Shown one piece after another: positions 28,330-35,728 of a stretch of DNA of 41,972 bases. The stretch comes from Pseudomonadota bacterium (GTDB lineage Bacteria > Bdellovibrionota_B > Oligoflexia > Oligoflexales > CAIYRB01), in NCBI GenBank assembly GCA_026390445.1, contig JAPLFX010000026.1, positions 1 to 41,972 of the forward strand. The letters run 5' to 3'. The position numbers were made by a program, and so were the translations under genes. The first letter of the stretch is position 1. Each line of letters starts with the position of its first letter. Below the pieces are notes generated by a model. The model was given only the letters and a program-made list of their open reading frames with translations. It did no database searches and was not told the DNA's origin.

Positions 28330-29151
28330 ATGGTACTTGATAAGAGGATCAGCTCCGAAATCTACCATTTCTTATCCGAGACGATGGTACTTGCGGCCAA
28401 GGAGCTCGAATCGCGGCGGGGTAGCACCCTGCAGATCTCCCTCAAGCCTGACACCAGCTTGGTCACGGCTGCCGACCTGGCCAGTGAAAAGGTGATTATC
28501 GACCGCATCAAGCGGCAGTTCCCTGGCGATGACATCTATTCCGAGGAGGCAGGGCGCTCGTCGGCCGCGGCTAGGCCGGGTACCTTCGTTTGGGTGATCG
28601 ACCCGCTCGATGGCACCACCAACTACGCCAATGGCTATCCATTTTATTGCATTTCGATTGGCCGGGGGCGATTTCGCGCTGATAGCTCGATCGAAATGCT
28701 GCATGGCGCGGTGTTTGACGCTCCCCGGCAGCGCTTCTATTATGCTGGTCTAGGCGAAGGCGCCTATGTGGATGGACGGCCGATCCGAGTCGCCGCCAGC
28801 CGCCCCTTTAGCCAATGTTTTCTGGTCGCCGGCTTCTACTATATGCAGGGGAAGTCATTGCAGACCGAGATTGAACGCTTTGCCAAGGTGTCCACCCACT
28901 GTCAAAGCATCCGTCGCGATGGGGCTGCCGCACTCGACCTGGCCATGGTCGCTGAGGGGGTCTACGATGCTTTTTGGGAAGCTGGTCTGCAGCCCTGGGA
29001 CGTTGCCGCCGGTTCGCTTTTAGTGACCGAGGCGGGGGGTGCCGTTGGCAACTATGTGCCGCCCGACGGGAGGACTTACGATATCCAGGGCGCTGGCATC
29101 ATCGCTGGGTCGCCTTCGGCCACCCAAGCGATCATCCAGCTTCTATGGTAA
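28330..29151 (+). CDS. Inositol-monophosphatase family phosphatase
   Basis: The 273-residue product is a metal-dependent phosphatase of the IMPase fold. Metal ligands are visible in YSEEAG (about 72-77), in the family signature WVIDPLDGTTNYANG (about 88-102), and in LQPWDVAAGSLLVTEAGG (about 217-234), the C-terminal signature. This family covers SuhB, inositol monophosphatase and histidinol-phosphatase; motifs cannot separate these. A GGGG stretch lies nine bases before the ATG. It is divergent from rny. The IMPase/SuhB form also affects ribosomal RNA transcription in E. coli, but nothing here shows that role. Confidence 0.9.
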   Translation: MVLDKRISSEIYHFLSETMVLAAKELESRRGSTLQISLKPDTSLVTAADLASEKVIIDRIKRQFPGDDIYSEEAGRSSAAARPGTFVWVIDPLDGTTNYANGYPFYCISIGRGRFRADSSIEMLHGAVFDAPRQRFYYAGLGEGAYVDGRPIRVAASRPFSQCFLVAGFYYMQGKSLQTEIERFAKVSTHCQSIRRDGAAALDLAMVAEGVYDAFWEAGLQPWDVAAGSLLVTEAGGAVGNYVPPDGRTYDIQGAGIIAGSPSATQAIIQLLW

Positions 29152-29220
29152 GATGAAGGCTCCCACTCCATGCTCCGAAGTTTGCCCTACAGATGCGAAT
29201 GAGTCAGTGAGGAGGAGCCT

Positions 29221-29997
29221 ATGCGCCGTTTCGCTCAGGCGTGGTTAGTCGCCTGCTATATAGTCCTCGGGTTCGCTCCAGCTGCGTCGTCTGCCCCTTT
29301 GGTTGAGGTGGACGACCGCCTTGAGGTCAACTGGAGCACGCTGCGCTTACGGTTTTTCGGCCAAGCGGCTGTCGGGTCCGGGGCCGAGGGATTTAAACAG
29401 GCGGAGAAAGATGCCTGGCATGACGGCATGGCCTACGCAACTGAGGCAGTGCGGAGTCTCAATATGACTCTGGTTGCTGCTACCGTTTCAGGTGTCGATG
29501 AATCGTCCGAAGATGCGGCCAAGTCCCTTAAGCAGATAGCTAGTTCGACTCATTCCTATAATACGACCTATGTTGCTGACGGCACGGTACGCGTGCATTT
29601 GGAGAGCGCTTTGCCTAAGGCGCTGTCTGTGTCTGGCCTGCATTTTCGCCAGCGTGAAGCGGCCGAGCTCGTTCCTGCCCAGTATACTGGGGTGGTGCTG
29701 AACGCCAATGCCTCGACCAAGCCCAGAGCATTGTATTCCATCGTCGATGAGCATGGTGACGTGGTCTTTGACGTCCGCGACATGGCCCAGGAGTCCTACA
29801 AAAAGAACCTGATGGGGCGCTGGTTTAGGCACCCAACCGGAGACGAGTTGGAAGGGGCGGTCGGGAAAAATCCGTTGGCCATTGCCGTCGTCCCCAAGGA
29901 TGGCCGCTTTGTCGTCAAGCGTCAGGAATGGGACGAGGCCATTCATGGCCACAAGTCACTCTTGATCAATGGCACGATTGCCGTTGCCTTGCCCTAA
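29221..29997 (+). CDS. Exported LPP20/FlgT-like protein of unknown function
   Basis: The 258-residue product has a signal peptide (about 1-25, MRRFAQAWLVACYIVLGFAPAASSA). It begins its mature part with VEVDDRLEVNWSTLRLRFFGQAAVGSG and then AEKDAWHDGMAYATEAVRSL. The pattern of a strand followed by a long helix with an Ala-rich face resembles the N-terminal SHS2-like domain of LPP20/FlgT proteins, but it is not a firm match. There is no lipobox. AGGAGG lies a few bases before the ATG. It follows the phosphatase gene by 69 bases on the same strand and precedes rpmI. It may be periplasmic; a flagellar role is conceivable since chemotaxis genes lie 4 kb away. Confidence 0.55.
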   Translation: MRRFAQAWLVACYIVLGFAPAASSAPLVEVDDRLEVNWSTLRLRFFGQAAVGSGAEGFKQAEKDAWHDGMAYATEAVRSLNMTLVAATVSGVDESSEDAAKSLKQIASSTHSYNTTYVADGTVRVHLESALPKALSVSGLHFRQREAAELVPAQYTGVVLNANASTKPRALYSIVDEHGDVVFDVRDMAQESYKKNLMGRWFRHPTGDELEGAVGKNPLAIAVVPKDGRFVVKRQEWDEAIHGHKSLLINGTIAVALP

Positions 29998-30016
29998 AAG
30001 CTTGTGCTACATCCTT

Positions 30017-30057
30017 CGATTCTTGGTTGGGCCGCCGCAGTAAGGCGGTGTGAATCG
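30017..30057 (+). promoter_or_regulatory. Structured 5' leader before rpmI-rplT
   Basis: The 86-base gap before rpmI holds a two-stem hairpin. CGATTC (30017-30022) pairs with GAATCG (30052-30057), and inside it CCGCC (30032-30036) pairs with GGCGG (30044-30048) around a seven-base loop. A run of six T follows about 12 bases downstream. It may be a ribosomal-protein leader used for L20 feedback control, as known in other bacteria, or a terminator of the upstream gene. The sequence does not decide between these. Confidence 0.4.
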
Positions 30058-30086
30058 TAGGTCTGCTGTTTTTTGAGGCAGTTGCA

Positions 30087-30287
30087 ATGGCATACAAAGT
30101 TAAGACGAGGAAAGCGGCCGCTAAGCGCTTCAAGATCAAGCCATCTGGCAAGATTAAGCGTGCTCAAGCCGGTAAGCGCCACATTCTGACAAAGAAGGCG
30201 CGCAATCGCAAAAATAAACTGAAAAAAGGGGCATACGTTCACCCGTCTAATATTAGTCGTGTGCTCCCCTGTCTGCCGAACGGTTAA
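30087..30287 (+). CDS. rpmI: 50S ribosomal protein L35
   Basis: The 66-residue, strongly basic product has the full L35 pattern, with KVKTRKAAAKRFK at 4-16, GKIKRAQAGKRHILTKK at 21-37 and the K-rich middle. It is a component of the large ribosomal subunit. It lies 22 bases upstream of rplT, the usual pair. infC, which normally stands before rpmI, is not upstream here: a secreted-protein gene is found instead. Confidence 0.96.
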   Translation: MAYKVKTRKAAAKRFKIKPSGKIKRAQAGKRHILTKKARNRKNKLKKGAYVHPSNISRVLPCLPNG

Positions 30288-30309
30288 GTTGGAAGGATAC
30301 TCGTAAGCT

Positions 30310-30669
30310 ATGACCCGCGCCAAACGGGGCTTTAAAGCCCGCCGCAGAAGAAAAAAGATCCTTGCCCTAGCCAGCGGCTTCCGTGGCTCGCGCAAAAACC
30401 GCTACCGTACAGCCATTCATGTGGTTCGCCGGGCGCTAAAATTCTCGTACCGCGACCGTAGGACCCGTAAGCGGGACTTCCGTAAGCTGTGGATCGTCCG
30501 CATCAATGCGGCAGCTCGTGCTGGCGGCCTGCGCTACTCCGAGTTTATCCATGGTCTGAAGATCAAAGGCATCAGCTTGGACCGCAGTGTCCTTGCCGAG
30601 CTAGCGCTTCATGATCAGCCAGCCTTTAGCCAACTCGTTGGCCAGGCTAAGTCGGCACTAGCGCAATAA
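30310..30669 (+). CDS. rplT: 50S ribosomal protein L20
   Basis: The 119-residue product is a complete L20, an early assembly protein of the large subunit that binds 23S rRNA. The basic N-terminal extension [30 protein letters not shown] and the globular part with [22 protein letters not shown] are typical. It follows rpmI by 22 bases. L20 represses its own operon in several bacteria by binding a leader RNA; the hairpin at 30017-30057 could be that site. Confidence 0.97.
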   Translation: MTRAKRGFKARRRRKKILALASGFRGSRKNRYRTAIHVVRRALKFSYRDRRTRKRDFRKLWIVRINAAARAGGLRYSEFIHGLKIKGISLDRSVLAELALHDQPAFSQLVGQAKSALAQ

Positions 30670-30687
30670 GCCAAAAAAGCTTCTTTG

Positions 30688-30729
30688 ACAAAGAAGGACT
30701 GGGCCTCGCTGGCCACGGTCTTTCTTTGT
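30688..30729 (+). terminator. Hairpin terminator after rplT
   Basis: A 12-base stem is formed by ACAAAGAAGGAC (30688-30699) and GTCTTTCTTTGT (30718-30729), with one G-T pair, topped by a small GGCC/GGCC hairpin. It starts 18 bases after the rplT stop. A short poly-A precedes it, but there is no long T-tract after it. A competing stem TTCTTT (30681-30686)/AAAGAA (30690-30695) overlaps the 5' arm. Confidence 0.6.
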
Positions 30730-30865
30730 CTTGTGCTGTGTTCGCACAGAGGGAAGGTTCATCGCCTGCATGCGTTTAGCATGTGCGGGCCATTGGACCA
30801 TACATGGTTAGAACGCTGCTGCTTGCCGCCGAGATAGGCGCGGAGCGTGCGCCATTTGTATTTTA

Positions 30866-30884
30866 GTGCAAATTCTAGATGCAC
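30866..30884. promoter_or_regulatory. Inverted repeat in the promoter region of the TonB receptor
   Basis: The 296-base gap before the receptor gene contains GTGCA (30866-30870) and TGCAC (30880-30884) with a nine-base AT-rich spacer, about 80 bases before the start. Genes for such receptors are often under Fur, Zur or other metal control, but this repeat does not match a known box. A TATTCT -10-like hexamer is at about 30920-30925. The remaining part of the gap shows nothing else clear. Confidence 0.2.
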
Positions 30885-30965
30885 ATTTTTTGCATTAGAT
30901 TTAGCATCCGCAAACTTTGGTATTCTGGACACCCTAAACGAGTCGCGGACTTAAAAGGACAAGCC

Positions 30966-33107
30966 ATGAAATGGCCGGTAATGATCGGGCTTGGCATAGC
31001 TCTTCCTGCGCTAGGGGCGAGCGAGCCATCGCCGAGTGCTGAAGAGGTGGTGGTAATTGGCAAGCGTCATATCAACTCAGCACCAGCTAGCGTCAAACAG
31101 ATAAATAAAGAGGCGATCGAAAGCATGCCCCAAGGCGGCGATATTACGCTGCCAAAGCTGCTTGCTACGACGACGCCTGGAATCGTCGAAGGGCCTTTTG
31201 GTCAGACTTTTGTGCGAGGCAATCACGCGAATATCCAGTACCAGATTGACGGGGTGCAGCTACCCGACTCGCCATCGAATACCTTTGGCCAGTCCTTCAG
31301 TCCGCGCAACATCGACCACATGGAAGTGATCACGGGCGGTATTCCCGCCGAGTATGGTGAACGCCTTTCCGCTGTGATCAATGTGGTTAGCAAAAGCGGG
31401 GCCGAGGAACCAGGGGCGACGGTTGGATTGTCATACGGCTCCTTTCGCACCTTTACTCCGAGCCTTGAAGCCAGCGGTTCGACCAAGGACGGAGTATTCA
31501 AGTATTACCTGTCTGGCAGCTACACTAAGACCGACCGCGGCCTAGACACGCCGCAGCCTGAAAGCCCGACACGGCAGGTACAAGGAGGCCGCCAGGCGGT
31601 CCATGATGCAGCGAATTCGGACAATGAGTTTGCAAAATTCGATCTGATTCAGGCTAACGATACGCTGTCGCTCATTGCCTTCAACTCCCGCAGTCACTAC
31701 CAGATCCCGAATTATCCCAGTTCGTTTAGTCCAACGAGCCCATTTTTTGCTGGTGACTTCGTGGATCATTGGGGCAATGAAGGGGGCTTCAAATATGCCC
31801 CAGCCACGACCGCGGATCATCAGTCGGAACGCAATCGGTACACTCAGCTGGTCTGGAAGCATAGCTTTGCGGCGGATACTTATGTTCAAGTTGCGCCATA
31901 CTGGAAAGGCTCCGACATTGTCATTGGTAACGATTTAGCTGCTGATTTGACCGCTGCCTCGGTAATCCCGGGCGCGACGGCATCGTCCTTTGCGGAAGAT
32001 CGCACGACCAATAATTACGGCCTAAAAACGGACTTCAGTACTCATCTTGGCCAATCGAACCGTATTAAAGCTGGCTTTCAGGGGCAACGTTCACGGACCA
32101 CCGGAACGATCGACGTGTATACTGCGACGGCTCCTGCGGCAGGAGGCGTGGCGCCAACGGTGATTGAGAGCAAGGACGATGGTACTGATAAAGGGGAATT
32201 CGGCGCGGTTTACCTCCAAGATGAGATCGCTGCGAGCCATTGGCTAACGCTAAATATTGGTCTGCGCTACGACTACACAAAATTTGAATTCGAAGATGAG
32301 AAGCCCCAGGATCAGGCATTGCAGCCGCGGCTCGGTGCCACCTTCCTTGTCAGCGAGACCACTCGGCTGCACCTGTTCTACGGCAAATTATTCCAGCCGG
32401 CGGCTGTCGAGAACCTGCGGAAAACCTTTGCGGCAGTCGGTGGGGGGCAGCTGCTTCCCTACGATATTAAAGCGGAAAAGGACGACTACTACGAAGCGGG
32501 ATTGGCGCAAGTGTTAGGAGACCAGACCTTGGTGGTGAACACCTGGTATAAGAAAGCCAAAAACATGATCGACGATGCGCAGCTACTCAACACCTCAGTC
32601 GCTCAGCCGTACAATTTCAAAGAGGGCTATGCTTATGGCACTGAGGTCTCGCTAGCCGGGCAGTTAACCAACCATTGGTCGGACTTTTTTAACTACTCCT
32701 ATGAAATCGCCCAAGGGCGCGGCCTTTCTGGTGGCTTATTCATCTTTCCATCAGGCGATGGACCCGGTGATTCCTACACCTATCTCGATCATCTACAGAT
32801 GAATACCGCGAATGCAGGCGTCACCTACAAACACAGCGGCTTTTGGTGGACGACTCAGGCGCTTTACGGCGGTGGTTTAAGGACTGGAGCCAATAATAGA
32901 AGGTCCTTGCCACCCCACACGACTGCCGATACGACGGTGGGGTATGCCTTCGCCAAGTCCGAGGAGTTGACCTCCGGTCTAAAAGTGTCCGCCGATATTC
33001 TAAACATTTCCGACGATCGCTATCCCATTACGGTGGCCAACGGCTTCAACGGGTCGCACTATGCGGCAGGTCGAGAGTATTTTGTTCATCTGAGTAAGGA
33101 GTTTTAG
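30966..33107 (+). CDS. TonB-dependent outer-membrane receptor
   Basis: The 713-residue product has a signal peptide (MKWPVMIGLGIALPALGA), a TonB-box-like EEVVVIGKR at about 26-34, and a plug domain with LLATTTPGIVEGPFGQTFVRGN, YQIDGVQLPD and VITGGIPAEYGERLSAVINVVSKSG. The remaining 500 residues are the 22-strand barrel, ending in EYFVHLSKEF with a terminal Phe. Such receptors take up siderophores, cobalamin or other large nutrients using TonB energy. The substrate cannot be deduced, and no TonB/ExbBD or periplasmic binding protein is adjacent. The frame extends to 30879; the ATG at 30966 is chosen for its AAGGA and signal peptide. The strong structural hairpin at 33151-33207 follows 43 bases downstream. 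Confidence 0.9.
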   Translation: MKWPVMIGLGIALPALGASEPSPSAEEVVVIGKRHINSAPASVKQINKEAIESMPQGGDITLPKLLATTTPGIVEGPFGQTFVRGNHANIQYQIDGVQLPDSPSNTFGQSFSPRNIDHMEVITGGIPAEYGERLSAVINVVSKSGAEEPGATVGLSYGSFRTFTPSLEASGSTKDGVFKYYLSGSYTKTDRGLDTPQPESPTRQVQGGRQAVHDAANSDNEFAKFDLIQANDTLSLIAFNSRSHYQIPNYPSSFSPTSPFFAGDFVDHWGNEGGFKYAPATTADHQSERNRYTQLVWKHSFAADTYVQVAPYWKGSDIVIGNDLAADLTAASVIPGATASSFAEDRTTNNYGLKTDFSTHLGQSNRIKAGFQGQRSRTTGTIDVYTATAPAAGGVAPTVIESKDDGTDKGEFGAVYLQDEIAASHWLTLNIGLRYDYTKFEFEDEKPQDQALQPRLGATFLVSETTRLHLFYGKLFQPAAVENLRKTFAAVGGGQLLPYDIKAEKDDYYEAGLAQVLGDQTLVVNTWYKKAKNMIDDAQLLNTSVAQPYNFKEGYAYGTEVSLAGQLTNHWSDFFNYSYEIAQGRGLSGGLFIFPSGDGPGDSYTYLDHLQMNTANAGVTYKHSGFWWTTQALYGGGLRTGANNRRSLPPHTTADTTVGYAFAKSEELTSGLKVSADILNISDDRYPITVANGFNGSHYAAGREYFVHLSKEF

Positions 33108-33150
33108 CGCTTTACCTCGCCTCGATGAGCAAAACGGCGGCTTGGCTGCT

Positions 33151-33207
33151 AACTCTAACTATTTCAGGGCCACCGACATAGTCGATGGTCGCGAAATAAT
33201 TAGAGTT
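33151..33207. repeat. Long imperfect inverted repeat, terminator or RNA element
   Basis: AACTCTAA (33151-33158) pairs with TTAGAGTT (33200-33207). After one mismatch TATTTC (33160-33165) pairs with GAAATA (33193-33198). After a small internal loop the nine-base arm 33169-33177 pairs with 33181-33189 with one mismatch around a three-base loop. There is no T-tract next to it, so it may be a protected 3' end of the receptor mRNA or a protein-binding palindrome. Confidence 0.5.
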
Positions 33208-33363
33208 TGTAGGTTCGATCACACTTCCAGTGAGGACCTAGAGTCGATCACCCAGGCCAATTGCTCGTGCGCCGATGGACCAAGTTAGGCGCCGCAGGTA
33301 AAGACACTCGGCTAAAATGACAAGGTAATTGCGACCAAAGAGACCCTCTCGCGCATTTTTACC

Positions 33364-33390
33364 TAAATAAATTTTGGATTTGACCGATGG
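33364..33390 (+). promoter_or_regulatory. Sigma-28 (FliA)-like promoter before cheA
   Basis: TAAA at 33364-33367, 15 bases of spacer, then ACCGATGG at 33383-33390. The known flagellar sigma-28 consensus is TAAA-N15-GCCGATAA, so the spacing is exact and five of eight -10 bases agree. The cheA GTG is 35 bases downstream. Chemotaxis operons are classical sigma-28 targets. Confidence 0.5.
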
Positions 33391-33424
33391 CCCTTTGTGA
33401 ACCTGGTTTAAAGGTTGAGGGGAC

Positions 33425-35179
33425 GTGGACGAATTACAACAACAGCTTAGGGCTACCTTCCTCGAAGAAGCGGTCGATACGCTTGAGACGCTGGAACGTG
33501 CGTTTTTGGCTTGGGAAAACGATCGAACGAATACCCAGCTCATCGATCAAATTTTTCGTTCAGCCCACAACCTAAAGGGCAGTTCGAAGGCTGTGGGATA
33601 TGCAGAGATTGGTGCGTTTACTCATGATCTCGAGTCCTTGATGCTGAAGATTAAAAATCAGGATATTCCTGTCTCTCAACAGGTCTTTGACTTGCTCTTA
33701 CTATGCAATGACGAACTTGGGCGTATGGTACTCGGTCAGCGCGGCGGTGACGAAGTTGCCACCGATCTAGATCTTGCTGAACGACTAAAGGCGGCGATCA
33801 ACGGCCAGCTAGCAAACCCAAGCAGTGTTGCTGAGGTTGGCTATGAGATATTTGCAGATTCCGTGGCACCTGTAGGAACAGAGCACGCTGCTGCGGCCCC
33901 CATGCTTCACCCACCTGTTGATCAAACCCTACCACCCCCAACAGCTAACCTTGTCAAGGTGCAGGTTGAAGTCGCTGCAGCTAAGAAAGCCGTGTCTTCC
34001 GTTGTAGACGACAGTATCCGCGTCAGTCTTGAGCGGGTTGACAGCCTAGTTACCATGATCGGTGAGCTGGTCATTTTGCAGACTGTTTTAAGTCAGCAGC
34101 GGCATCAGATCGAATCACCCTTGCTGCAAAAGACCGTGGTTCAACTGGCTAAAATCACGAAGGAAATCCAGGACAATTCAATGAGTCTGCGGATGATGCC
34201 GCTGCGCCAGACCTTTCAAAAAATGCAGCGCATCGTCCGCGACACGGCAAAAAGCCTGGATAAGGATATCGAGCTAGAACTCAATGGTGAAGATACTGAA
34301 TTGGACAAGACGGTCGTGGACCTACTTGGCGATCCATTGGTGCACCTCATACGCAATGCCTCTGATCACGGTATTGAAACACCTAGTGAACGCGCGGCGG
34401 CTGGTAAGTCTCCCAAAGGTCGCATCCGCCTTTCTGCGGGGCATGAGGGTGGAAAAATCATGCTGGAGATATCCGACGACGGGAAGGGACTAAACTCGAC
34501 TGTTTTGCGGCAGAAGGCCGTCGAGAAAGGTCTAATCCGAGCCGACCAGTCTTTGACCCAAGAGGAGTGCCAAAACCTAATTTTCGTCGCAGGGTTTTCC
34601 ACCAAGGCATCCGCATCAGATATCTCCGGGCGTGGGGTTGGCATGGATGTGGTGAAGACCAATGTCGAATCGGTGCTTAAAGGCGAGATCCAAATGGTGA
34701 CGGAGCTAGGAAAGGGCACGACTTTTCGCATCTATCTTCCGTTGACCCTAGCAATTATCGATGGCCTCGTGGTGCGGTCGGGTAGTGAGCGCTACGTGAT
34801 TCCTTTGACGCAAGTGCATGAGTCCATTCGAGCGCGCCGTGAGGATGTTCATAACGTTGTCGGGCTGGGCGCCATTTTGAGCCTGCGGGGAGAGCAGATT
34901 CCGATGCATTCACTCGCCACACAGTTAGGTCAGCGCGGACTGAAGAATCAGACGCCCGACGAGACCGCGATGATTATTCGCGATAAAGGTCAACCCTTTG
35001 CCATTACCGTTGATGAAATATTGTCGAGGCAACAGGTGGTGATCAAACGACTCGGCAGTGAAGTCAGGCAATCACGTGGAGTGACCGGAGGAGCCGTACT
35101 TGGCGATGGCACTGCGGCGTTGATTCTTGATCTCAAGGAGCTAGTTAAAAGGGAAAAAAGATCGAAAGGTGCCGCATGA
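33425..35179 (+). CDS. cheA: Chemotaxis sensor histidine kinase CheA, without P2 domain
   Basis: The 584-residue product has CheA modules in order. The P1 phosphotransfer domain (1-105) carries His48 in FRSAHNLKGSS. A Pro/Ala-rich linker (about 110-190) takes the place of the P2 CheY/CheB-docking domain. The P3 dimerisation helices (about 195-250) contain LVTMIGELVILQTVL. The P4 ATPase (about 250-440) has the N box HLIRNASDHGIE, G1 ISDDGKGL and G2 SGRGVGMDVVK, and P5 (about 445-580) is the CheW-like domain. Missing P2 makes the kinase shorter than the E. coli type (654). It starts with GTG; GAGG precedes it. It overlaps cheW by four bases, and phosphate is passed presumably to the receivers of the CheR-REC-REC-CheB protein. 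Confidence 0.95.
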   Translation: MDELQQQLRATFLEEAVDTLETLERAFLAWENDRTNTQLIDQIFRSAHNLKGSSKAVGYAEIGAFTHDLESLMLKIKNQDIPVSQQVFDLLLLCNDELGRMVLGQRGGDEVATDLDLAERLKAAINGQLANPSSVAEVGYEIFADSVAPVGTEHAAAAPMLHPPVDQTLPPPTANLVKVQVEVAAAKKAVSSVVDDSIRVSLERVDSLVTMIGELVILQTVLSQQRHQIESPLLQKTVVQLAKITKEIQDNSMSLRMMPLRQTFQKMQRIVRDTAKSLDKDIELELNGEDTELDKTVVDLLGDPLVHLIRNASDHGIETPSERAAAGKSPKGRIRLSAGHEGGKIMLEISDDGKGLNSTVLRQKAVEKGLIRADQSLTQEECQNLIFVAGFSTKASASDISGRGVGMDVVKTNVESVLKGEIQMVTELGKGTTFRIYLPLTLAIIDGLVVRSGSERYVIPLTQVHESIRARREDVHNVVGLGAILSLRGEQIPMHSLATQLGQRGLKNQTPDETAMIIRDKGQPFAITVDEILSRQQVVIKRLGSEVRQSRGVTGGAVLGDGTAALILDLKELVKREKRSKGAA

Positions 35180-35685
35180 ATGAAAGACCTCATCAGGGAC
35201 TAGCACTAGTTACAGGTGCTGCTTCTAGTCATCACAGTCGCTACCTTCGCTTCCGGCTTGCCGAGGAAGATTTCGCAATTCCGCTTCTTTCGATTCGGGA
35301 AGTTGTTGCCATGCCCGAGACAACGCGAGTCCCACACACTCCCGCACACTTTCTCGGTATCATGAACCTGCGTGGTCAAATCATTTCCATCTTTGATTTG
35401 CGATCTAAACTTGGTTTTAAGTCGGAGAGGAGCAGTGAAACCGCAGTGGTCATCTGTGATTTTGAACCACTCAGGTTTGGTGTTGTCGTTGATTCCGTGG
35501 AGGCCGTGATGACCTTGGATGATGCGGATATTGCTCCGCGTCCAGACGTCGAAACTCGAGTTAATTCTGAATATATCCAGGGTGTGGCTAAGCGGGATCA
35601 ACGCTTAGTGCTCTTGCTTGACCTGCCAAAGGCTCTTTCGCTTGAGGATTTAATCGCGATGAAAAAGGTGGCCGCAGCATCGTAA
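35176..35685 (+). CDS. cheW: Chemotaxis coupling protein CheW
   Basis: The 169-residue product is a CheW-domain protein linking receptors to CheA. The conserved [31 protein letters not shown] at about 26-56 and the segment [23 protein letters not shown] match the family, as does [14 protein letters not shown] later. Its ATG overlaps the cheA stop (ATGA), so translation is coupled. The MCP gene begins 43 bases after its stop. Confidence 0.95.
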   Translation: MNERPHQGLALVTGAASSHHSRYLRFRLAEEDFAIPLLSIREVVAMPETTRVPHTPAHFLGIMNLRGQIISIFDLRSKLGFKSERSSETAVVICDFEPLRFGVVVDSVEAVMTLDDADIAPRPDVETRVNSEYIQGVAKRDQRLVLLLDLPKALSLEDLIAMKKVAAAS

Positions 35686-35728
35686 GGCCTTTTTGCAAAG
35701 AAATTCAACGAACAACATAGGGGTATAT

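Larger units (their letters stand above)
33108..33424. other. 317-base non-coding gap before the chemotaxis operon
   Basis: No convincing gene lies in this gap. It contains the large hairpin at 33151-33207 and the sigma-28-like promoter at 33364-33390. A G-rich stretch (GAGGGG) right before the cheA GTG is the probable ribosome site. The middle part, 33208-33363, shows nothing I can interpret. Confidence 0.6.
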
